DNA of 6,953 nucleotides from an archaeon (GTDB lineage: Archaea > Hydrothermarchaeota > Hydrothermarchaeia > Hydrothermarchaeales > Hydrothermarchaeaceae), in the NCBI GenBank assembly GCA_018830205.1, contig JAHJSX010000110.1, positions 1-6,953 on the forward strand. Direction: 5' to 3'. Positions 1 through 4,535 of the stretch are shown here, piece after piece (position 1 is the stretch's first letter; each line of letters starts with the position of its first letter). The position numbers and the translations under genes were made by a program. The notes under the pieces were generated by a model, which saw only the letters and a program-made list of their open reading frames with translations, did no database searches and was not told the DNA's origin.

Positions 1-1
1 C

Positions 2-319
2 GCTGACGATTTCTTCGGATTTTTACAAAACAAAGGCATAGAAGTAGTGTATACTACCACCGCAGATTTTGACCAATTCAAGGAAGAGGAATCCATTGTA
101 ATTCTCGGGGGGCCAGATGCATATGAGGGCGTTGGTGATATTGTGCAAGAAGTACTGACTGAAAGCGAGCAGAACCAACTAAGAGAGAATGGCAACCGGA
201 AGATGTATGTCAAGACAAACGTGTGGACACAGGGCCAAAAAATTATGGTAATTGCAGGTTCAAACAGGGAGGATACAAGGGCCGCACATCAAGAAAATAA
301 AAATCAGGTATCTTCATAG
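2..319 (+). CDS. C-terminal fragment of a protein of unknown function with an archaeal-type ILGGPDA domain (5' truncated by window edge)
   Basis: The reading frame is open from the first complete codon in the window, so the true start lies upstream. A GTG inside it at 47 is not needed as a start. The visible 105 residues form one small alpha/beta-looking domain. It has a strand followed by ILGGPDAYEGVG (about residues 34-45), then an acidic helical stretch, a VWTQGQKIMVIAGS segment and an N-R-x-D-T-R-A-A-H-Q-E-N tail. I associate this 'GGP ... GVG ... VW.xGQ ... AG..R..T' pattern with the C-termini of archaeal hypothetical or surface-associated proteins, from memory only. No transmembrane segment or enzymatic motif is visible. 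The product ends in a hydrophilic tail (NKNQVSS) at a TAG, followed by T-runs. Function is not assigned. A link to the ccmF genes is possible, but the terminator and new promoter between them argue for separate transcription. Confidence 0.75.
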   Translation, partial: ADDFFGFLQNKGIEVVYTTTADFDQFKEEESIVILGGPDAYEGVGDIVQEVLTESEQNQLRENGNRKMYVKTNVWTQGQKIMVIAGSNREDTRAAHQENKNQVSS

Positions 320-333
320 GCTTCTTCTTAGTC

Positions 334-355
334 TTTTTTCAATCACTGACTTTTT
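334..355 (+). terminator. Oligo-T transcription termination region
   Basis: Fifteen bases after the TAG at 317-319 there is a run of six T (334-339), and a second run of five T at 351-355. No stable hairpin precedes either run. Hairpin-independent oligo-T runs are the usual archaeal termination signal, so this probably ends the transcript of the truncated upstream gene. The ccmF promoter follows directly. Confidence 0.55.
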
Positions 356-364
356 ATTAAAATA

Positions 365-380
365 GAAAAAGTTCTATAAA
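365..380 (+). promoter_or_regulatory. Archaeal BRE/TATA promoter of the ccmF pair
   Basis: A purine-rich BRE-like stretch GAAAAAG (365-371) directly precedes a TATA-like TCTATAAA (373-380). Taking the usual archaeal spacing of about 24-28 bases, the transcript would begin near 400-405. The ATG is at 406, which implies a leaderless or almost leaderless mRNA. No Shine-Dalgarno sequence is present between the box and 406. Confidence 0.6.
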
Positions 381-405
381 CCTTTAGCCCCACATTGTTT
401 AGTTA

Positions 406-1401
406 ATGGAAATAGAGGACCATATGCTCGGGTATAACGGATACCTGCATGCAAGGGACGTTACAACACAATTTGGGGAGCCCGTGCTCTTGCTTGCCGC
501 ACTTGCCTCCGCGGCACTAATCATCGCCTCTTTCTTTTATCTTTGGAAAGGAGAAAAAAAATCATTCGAGCACATAAAAAAGATTCAGCGGGCAAACCTC
601 GCTCTTCTCATCCTTGGCTTTTTAATCCTCGTATGGTTCCACATGAAAATAAACCAGAACATCGAGCTCGTGAACCTCATGACAGGGGAGGCCCTCGGGA
701 GCTACTACGTGCCCCTTTGGATTGAAAGCGAAAAGATGTATTTCTGGGTCATGTGGATTGGGGTATTCGTTTACCTTTTGAACAGAAAGGGGCCAACCGT
801 CTTTGCGGCAGTTTCGAATTTATCTTTTGGGCTTTCGGTTTTAATAACCAACTTTTATTCAAGCCCTTTCAAAGACCCGCTTCCCATCTTCCACGGGGAG
901 ATTTCAATATGGTACACACTTATTGAGCAGGGAAATTCCCCGGGGGCATGGAACTATACAGGACAGCTATTTGGCAAGATGGCGTATTTCTACAACAGCA
1001 CGTACATGTGGGTCCACCCGCCGCTTCTTTTCATTGCCTACGCTTCCCTCGTCATTACATTCCTCGGGAGCGTTTTCATGCTCAAAAGCAAGGAAATATC
1101 AATTGACAAAATTGCATATGACCATGCGAAATTCGGTTACATCCTTTTGACCTTCGGCTTTTTAATCGGCTACCCCTGGGCCGTTACGGCTTGGGGCGAC
1201 GCGCAGTGGTGGTGGGACCCGAAGGTCTCCGGCTCGCTCATGATGTGGATGTTCTATACGGCGTACCTTCACTCGTACCTCTACGTGAACCGCACAGGCA
1301 TGCGACGTGTCACAGCGGTAATCGGGATCATGTGCTTTTTGTCGCTTGTCTTCACCTACCTTTTGACCTACATTTCGGCGGGGGTGCATGCGTATGGGTA
1401 A
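406..1401 (+). CDS. ccmF: Cytochrome c maturation protein CcmF, N-terminal part (WWD-domain haem-handling protein)
   Basis: Integral membrane protein of 331 residues with about eight hydrophobic segments (roughly 25-47, 62-80, 110-126, 131-151, 203-226, 242-261, 276-295, 302-325). The WWD haem-handling motif is WGDAQWWWDPKVSG at 263-276. It is flanked by two candidate haem-ligand histidines: H204 in MWVHPPLLFIAYA and H328 in the C-terminal SAGVHAYG. This layout is that of the CcmF/CcsA/CcmC family, which presents haem for attachment to apocytochrome c outside the cell membrane. HPPLLF resembles CcmF, while WDPK and the GVHAYG ending also resemble CcsA. Bacterial CcmF is about 600-650 residues; here the protein stops right after the second histidine, and the next gene supplies a CcmF-like C-terminal half. 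Start: ATG 406 fits a leaderless transcript. An alternative ATG at 424 has GAGG at 415-418, five bases upstream. No ccmC, ccmE or cytochrome gene lies in the window. Confidence 0.85.
   Translation: MEIEDHMLGYNGYLHARDVTTQFGEPVLLLAALASAALIIASFFYLWKGEKKSFEHIKKIQRANLALLILGFLILVWFHMKINQNIELVNLMTGEALGSYYVPLWIESEKMYFWVMWIGVFVYLLNRKGPTVFAAVSNLSFGLSVLITNFYSSPFKDPLPIFHGEISIWYTLIEQGNSPGAWNYTGQLFGKMAYFYNSTYMWVHPPLLFIAYASLVITFLGSVFMLKSKEISIDKIAYDHAKFGYILLTFGFLIGYPWAVTAWGDAQWWWDPKVSGSLMMWMFYTAYLHSYLYVNRTGMRRVTAVIGIMCFLSLVFTYLLTYISAGVHAYG
1380..1386 (+). promoter_or_regulatory. Ribosome binding site deciding the start of the second ccmF gene
   Basis: GGGGGTG at 1380-1386 lies inside the end of the first ccmF gene. 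Its GGTG portion matches the anti-Shine-Dalgarno core and ends seven bases before the ATG at 1394. For the other in-frame ATG at 1388 the gap is only one base, so 1394 is the better start. The site also codes for the haem-histidine region of the upstream protein. Confidence 0.45.
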
Positions 1402-2008
1402 GACATTTGGCTACGATTACACTCTGATTATCGCTACCGTCGCCATACTGCTCGCAATCGGAATAATAAGCCTTTATGGCATAGGCTACTACCACAATGC
1501 AGGGGAAGAGAACCCTTCATGGACACAGGGGCCTAAGCACACAGAGTACCTTGAGATGATGAACAAATACACATCCCCTACTGTCGTGGCTCTGCTCATT
1601 GTCCTTGGCCTTTGCATCCCAAAGCGTGTTGTGCCCCGTGATGTCCTCAAGCGGATTAGCTGGGCGCTTGTTGGGGTTACTGCCATGCTTTACTTCATCC
1701 GCGGCATCACCTGGGCGCTTGGCGTCATGCTCATGCTGGCGATAGCAGTTCAGACCGCATCTCTCGTGCTGACTCTCCTTAAACGGGGGCGCCTCGTGTA
1801 TGAAAAAGAAGGGTATCTCGTCCAGCTTGGCTCTGCAATGCTTCACCTTGGCGTGATAATCCTGATATTTGATGTGGCCCTGCTCAGGGGCCATGCACAG
1901 CACATAAGCATCTTCTGGGTAGCAATGATTCTTGTGACACTTGGGATGTTCCTCTCCTTCTACGGCAGGACCGACCCGCGGAAGTGGCTCCCAGCAATAA
2001 AATCCTGA
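1394..2008 (+). CDS. CcmF C-terminal half as a separate membrane protein
   Basis: Membrane protein of 204 residues from ATG 1394 (206 from the less likely ATG 1388), overlapping the upstream gene by eight bases in the +1 frame. It has about six hydrophobic segments. Numbering from 1388, these are 12-32, 62-77, 90-105, 107-131, 143-163 and 173-192. Two places resemble the C-terminal half of CcmF. One is YLEMMNKYTSPTVVALLIVLG (53-73), comparable to the 'FFN....P....LL...G' segment. The other is EGYLVQLGSAMLHLGVIIL (141-159), comparable to 'GGYLVHLGVAL..LG'. With the preceding gene the total is about 535 residues, shorter than bacterial CcmF. The likely role is completing the haem lyase complex with the WWD-domain protein. 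Family resemblance is from memory, so a standalone partner protein of a CcsA-like synthase is the main alternative. The tight overlap suggests translational coupling. The end of the gene carries a TATA-like box for the RNA candidate downstream. Confidence 0.7.
   Translation: MGKTFGYDYTLIIATVAILLAIGIISLYGIGYYHNAGEENPSWTQGPKHTEYLEMMNKYTSPTVVALLIVLGLCIPKRVVPRDVLKRISWALVGVTAMLYFIRGITWALGVMLMLAIAVQTASLVLTLLKRGRLVYEKEGYLVQLGSAMLHLGVIILIFDVALLRGHAQHISIFWVAMILVTLGMFLSFYGRTDPRKWLPAIKS
1996..2003 (+). promoter_or_regulatory. Candidate TATA box of the structured RNA
   Basis: AATAAAAT at 1996-2003 lies across the last codons of the preceding gene. Its centre is about 25-28 bases upstream of 2025-2028, which is just before the first predicted helix at 2029. 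AT-rich words are common, so on its own this is weak. The agreement with the fold and the T-run at 2290 makes it worth listing. Confidence 0.35.
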
Positions 2009-2024
2009 TGTTACTGTTGTAAGG

Positions 2025-2296
2025 TAATATGGCCACCGTTCGAAGACCCGCCTGATTGAGGCTGCTGCCTTTTTGTGACGGCGGGAGCAAATCTGTGGCT
2101 ATCTATGCCGTACAGTCGCAGCCCGAGATAAGGCGCAAGCCTGACGATGAGGGAACGGACAACCGCGGCGCAGAACAGTTTGGCTCGCTGAGAAACCTTT
2201 CTCTTATCTTAAGAGGGTCCTTGCGGGAGTAAAGGCACAGCCTATCGATGACCGCAAGTGTTAGGGAGTAGGGCACAGGCGAGCTGACATTTTTAT
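2025..2296 (+). ncRNA. Probable structured non-coding RNA of unassigned family (intergenic, ends in T-run)
   Basis: This stretch has no credible open frame on either strand but many complementary blocks. Domain 1: 2029-2036 with 2095-2102 (8 pairs, one G-U) encloses 2047-2052 with 2080-2085 (CCCGCC/GGCGGG), which encloses AGGC/GCCT at 2059-2062/2067-2070. Middle: 2131-2134 with 2139-2142 is capped by a GCAA tetraloop, with purine-rich flanks and possible outer pairs CCC/GGG (2122-2124/2151-2153) and CCGT/ACGG (2108-2111/2155-2158). Domain 3: 2180-2189 with 2278-2287 (about 10 pairs, some G-U) encloses hairpin 2201-2206/2210-2215 (extended by ACC/GGT past a UUU bulge) and helix 2220-2226/2252-2258 (CTTGCGG/CCGCAAG), itself holding AGGC-ACA-GCCT at 2233-2243. 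The last helix ends three bases before the T5 run at 2290. GNRA loop and purine-rich loops favour the plus strand. RNase P and SRP hallmarks were not found. It could also be a structured 3' untranslated region of the ccmF transcript. Confidence 0.6.
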
Positions 2297-2298
2297 TT
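2290..2298 (+). terminator. Oligo-T terminator between converging transcripts
   Basis: TTTTTATTT at 2290-2298 directly follows the closing helix of the RNA candidate (3' strand 2278-2287). It overlaps the stop codon of the converging minus-strand gene at 2297-2299. It would end plus-strand transcripts. No comparable T-run is seen for the minus strand past 2297. Confidence 0.55.
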
Positions 2299-2800
2299 AG
2301 TACCCGTTGCCAAAAGTCGTAGATACCCAGTCGCCGACAAAATGAGTGATTATTATTACAGTAACTGCGATAATCAGGTGCTCCAATACTATCTTCCAGT
2401 TTTTTTCTTCCTGTTCTATCGCGATTCTGTAGCTGAGGGCGCCGACCATCAAAAGCCCCATCAAAACGCTTACCAAAATCGCTGTTGTAAGTTCAAGGAA
2501 GTAGACCGGGATTATAAATAAAAATGCGAAAACAAACTTGCACAGGAACGTGGAAACCGTTGATTCCCATATCTCATTTTTCGTGTGCTTGTTTTCAGCC
2601 TCCTCTGAGACGTGAATGCCGAGGGCATCCGAGAATGCGTCCGCTATTGCTATGGTTATAATGCCCCCCATTACCACAAGCCTTGAATGGGTTCCGGAAT
2701 GAAGCCCCACCATCAGGCCGAGGGTCGTGATTATACCCGAGGTTGCACCAAAGGTAAGGCCGGTCTTTAAAGAGTGCTTCACAATAATCCTCTCTTTCAA
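2297..2800 (-). CDS. VIT1/CCC1-like membrane protein, putative divalent metal transporter
   Basis: Small membrane protein (167 residues from the TTG) with about five hydrophobic segments (13-33, 41-61, 85-103, 105-124, 137-158). GATSGIITTLGLMVG (18-32) followed by GGIITIAIADAFSDALGIHV and an acidic SEEAE (65-69) matches the layout of VIT/CCC1 family proteins, which move Fe(II) or Mn(II) across membranes. Conserved acidic residues (D54, D58, E66, E67, E69) could be metal ligands, by inference. The soluble helix expected after segment 2 is short, at about 70-84. The substrate cannot be told from sequence. Start: TTG at 2800-2798 overlaps the stop of the upstream alkylation-repair gene (TTGA). 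GTG at 2782 with GAGG at 2792-2789, six bases upstream, is an equally plausible start giving 161 residues. It is probably co-transcribed with the upstream gene. The stop lies inside the T-run of the converging transcript. Confidence 0.75.
   Translation of the reverse strand: MKERIIVKHSLKTGLTFGATSGIITTLGLMVGLHSGTHSRLVVMGGIITIAIADAFSDALGIHVSEEAENKHTKNEIWESTVSTFLCKFVFAFLFIIPVYFLELTTAILVSVLMGLLMVGALSYRIAIEQEEKNWKIVLEHLIIAVTVIIITHFVGDWVSTTFGNGY
2789..2792 (-). promoter_or_regulatory. Shine-Dalgarno-like site favouring the GTG start of the VIT-like gene
   Basis: On the minus strand GAGG (2792-2789) precedes GTG at 2782-2780 by six bases. The TTG at 2800, used in the coordinates of the VIT-like gene, has no obvious ribosome binding site and would depend on coupling to the upstream stop codon. 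Confidence 0.35.
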
Positions 2801-3483
2801 TGCTTTTTAATATTTAACCTCTTCTTAACAGCTTCGCTTTCTAACTCCCTAATCGCATCATTCGCAATCCATTTTGCGCTTTTTGATTCGATTTTTTGGA
2901 TTTCCAACGCAATCTTGATTGCCGCTTTATTAAGATTCAGATTCCGCTTCCCTACTTGGCGAAGCGACCAGTTGACGGCCTTTTTTACATAGTTTCGCTC
3001 ATCCGTTGCCTGCAGTTTCATGCGCGGGAAGAAAGCCGTGAACTTCTCATCACCCGCAACCTTGTCGTGCACCGCAAGGCAGGCCATAAGCGCGAATCCG
3101 GCCCGCTTTTCAAACTCGCGCTCACGCTTTGTAAATTCAATGGCCTTCTCAAAAGCAAAGGGGAGCTTGTCAAAAAGGTTCATGCAGCACTGGTCGCAGA
3201 CGTCCCACGAGTCGAATTCCCCTGTCCAGGCGTTCACCTGCTTTTTTGTGACCTTCTCCGGCTCATCTACCATGCTTGCAAGTATGCGGGCCTCGTGGAT
3301 GCCGCTTGACCAGAGTTTTTCTGCAAGCGCGTGGTCTTTGCCAGCCTGCTTTGCAATCTTCCTGATATTTGGGACAGACACACCCAGCGTCTTTTCAGGG
3401 TTAATCCCAAACCTCGCCATGCCCTCGACGTTCTTGGGGTCCTGAAGGGATTTCAGTTTTTTGATAATTTCGTCATAATCCAT
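2797..3483 (-). CDS. AlkD-like DNA alkylation repair protein (HEAT-like repeat DNA glycosylase family)
   Basis: A soluble, all-helical 228-residue protein, close to the usual AlkD length of about 230. AlkD-family proteins excise positively charged alkylated bases such as N3-methyladenine and N7-methylguanine, gripping DNA in a groove of HEAT-like helical repeats. Family signatures seen in order are GVSVPNIRKIAKQ (34-46), DSWDVCDQC (91-99), KRAGFAL (126-132), YVKKAVNWSLRQVGKRN (165-181) and a SAKWIANDAIREL tail (202-214). W93 and D97 have the W-x-x-x-D spacing of the catalytic-site Trp/Asp of characterised AlkD. R127 and W172 are candidates for the other active-site residues, by inference from order rather than an alignment. 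ATG 3483 has no Shine-Dalgarno sequence but sits about 29 bases from a TATA-like box, consistent with a leaderless mRNA. The TGA stop (2799-2797) overlaps the possible TTG start of the VIT-like gene, suggesting one operon. Confidence 0.85.
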   Translation of the reverse strand: MDYDEIIKKLKSLQDPKNVEGMARFGINPEKTLGVSVPNIRKIAKQAGKDHALAEKLWSSGIHEARILASMVDEPEKVTKKQVNAWTGEFDSWDVCDQCCMNLFDKLPFAFEKAIEFTKREREFEKRAGFALMACLAVHDKVAGDEKFTAFFPRMKLQATDERNYVKKAVNWSLRQVGKRNLNLNKAAIKIALEIQKIESKSAKWIANDAIRELESEAVKKRLNIKKH

Positions 3484-3505
3484 TAATTTTCATCTGCATG
3501 CAAAA

Positions 3506-3517
3506 GGTATTTATTCT
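3506..3517 (-). promoter_or_regulatory. TATA box for the alkD-like / VIT-like operon
   Basis: On the minus strand AGAATAAATACC (3517 to 3506) centres about 29 bases from the ATG at 3483, as expected for a leaderless archaeal transcript. Two more AT-rich boxes lie further upstream in the same intergenic stretch: GAATATAAACG at 3558-3548 and TATAAAATAAGG at 3575-3564. They could be alternative promoters with longer leaders. Confidence 0.5.
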
Positions 3518-3599
3518 ACTCAGTACAAAATAATTCTGCCCGGGGAGCGTTTATATTCAACATCCTTATTTTATACAGCCCCTGGGCCTCCTCCCTCCA

Positions 3600-4535
3600 C
3601 TAATTCTTCCTTAAAACCGAGGCCGCGAGGCCATAAATCAGTCCCGTTCCAAATGCGATGGTCCGAAACGCAACGAAGGCCGGCGCGAGGGTTCCAACAA
3701 ATCTATCCTTTTTCAAAATTTGCAATGCGAGCGGCAGTGTTGTCAGAAGGAAAATAAACGCAACAAGGGATGAAAATAGGCTCACGACAAAAAGATAGAA
3801 AAGCGCTATCTGGAGCTTTAGCATCTGGGGCGTGTATGTATCTTTCACTGTCTTTACAGGGGTTTTCCGATAGAGGTCCACCCTCCAGTATGCGCGGTAA
3901 AATTTCATTTTCAGATACTGCGTGATTCTTGATGGATGCTCATGATAGACTATTGCATCTTGCGCAAATACCATCTTGTGCCCCTTTGATGCGAGTCTGT
4001 ATGAGAGGTCGGTGTCCTCTCCTGAGGCAATAGGAAATTTTTCATCAAAGCCGCTCTCGGCCAGAAATACGCCCTTCCTGTAGGCCGCGGAATAACTGCC
4101 AATAAAGTCAATTCTCTGGGCTTTTGACATAATCCCATATCGCTCCTCGATTTCGTACTGGACAAACCGGGCGGTTGGGCTTTTTTGCCTGGTTTTGTAC
4201 ACCCCCTGCACTCCGACAACCGCCTCGTCGGTGAAAGGAGCACACATTTTTTCTATCCAGTCACGCTCTGGCGTGCAGTCTGCATCTGTAAAAAGAAGAA
4301 TGTCACCGCCCGCATTTTTTGCACCGAGGTTTCTTGCGGCAGCGGGCCCTTTGTGCTCCTGCTTTAATAATTTGACATCATAATCTCCAACTACGCCTGC
4401 AGTACCATCCGTTGAGCCATCGTCAACTACAAGGACTTCATATTCTCCCTTAACTTCTTGACCTTTGAGAGAATCAAGGCAGCTTCTCACCGTGGCCTCA
4501 TTATTGTAGGTCGGGACGATAACCGATACTTTCAT
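3600..4535 (-). CDS. Family 2 glycosyltransferase with C-terminal membrane segments
   Basis: 311 residues. The N-terminal GT-A catalytic domain starts right at the initiator (MKVSVIVPTYNNE). It shows the nucleotide-binding VVDDGSTDGT (36-45), the metal-binding D-x-D as FTDADC (82-87) and the catalytic-base region GEDTDLSYR (172-180). In place of a clear Q-x-x-R-W motif there is YRAYWRVDLY (213-222). Two or three membrane segments follow (about 241-271 and 281-306), anchoring the enzyme at the inner face of the membrane. It should transfer a sugar from a nucleotide sugar to a lipid-linked glycan or similar acceptor; donor and acceptor are unknown. ATG 4535-4533 overlaps the TGA of the radical SAM gene (ATGA), and no Shine-Dalgarno sequence is visible, so translation probably depends on coupling. 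It is the last gene of the operon. A purine-rich run follows the stop (minus strand, about 3600-3589), and the first modest T-rich spot is near 3536-3523. Confidence 0.85.
   Translation of the reverse strand: MKVSVIVPTYNNEATVRSCLDSLKGQEVKGEYEVLVVDDGSTDGTAGVVGDYDVKLLKQEHKGPAAARNLGAKNAGGDILLFTDADCTPERDWIEKMCAPFTDEAVVGVQGVYKTRQKSPTARFVQYEIEERYGIMSKAQRIDFIGSYSAAYRKGVFLAESGFDEKFPIASGEDTDLSYRLASKGHKMVFAQDAIVYHEHPSRITQYLKMKFYRAYWRVDLYRKTPVKTVKDTYTPQMLKLQIALFYLFVVSLFSSLVAFIFLLTTLPLALQILKKDRFVGTLAPAFVAFRTIAFGTGLIYGLAASVLRKN

Noticed and set aside
1517..1903. A 128-codon minus-strand open frame opposite the second ccmF gene
   Set aside because: It is the antisense shadow of a hydrophobic coding sequence, with histidine/cysteine-rich, low-plausibility composition and no promoter or ribosome site.
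2025..2296. Identification of the intergenic RNA as archaeal RNase P RNA
   Set aside because: Some pieces look tempting (GATGAGGGAACGG near 2147, GCAGAACAGTTTGGCTCG near 2170, CGATGACCGCAAG near 2246). But the nearly invariant GAGGAAAGUCC element is absent, the CAGAA-like piece is in the wrong place, and the 5' and 3' ends do not pair with each other.
2025..2296. Identification as SRP (7S) RNA or a cobalamin-type riboswitch
   Set aside because: GGGAGCAA at 2083-2090 recalls the SRP helix 8 loop, but the GNAR-capped partner and the 5' domain motifs are missing. No B12 box or downstream regulated plus-strand gene is present.
3516..3563. A 15-codon minus-strand open frame starting at an ATG between the alkD-like and GT2 genes
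   Set aside because: It is very short and begins only a few bases after a TATA-like box. It has no well-spaced ribosome site and no recognisable peptide; more likely untranslated promoter sequence.
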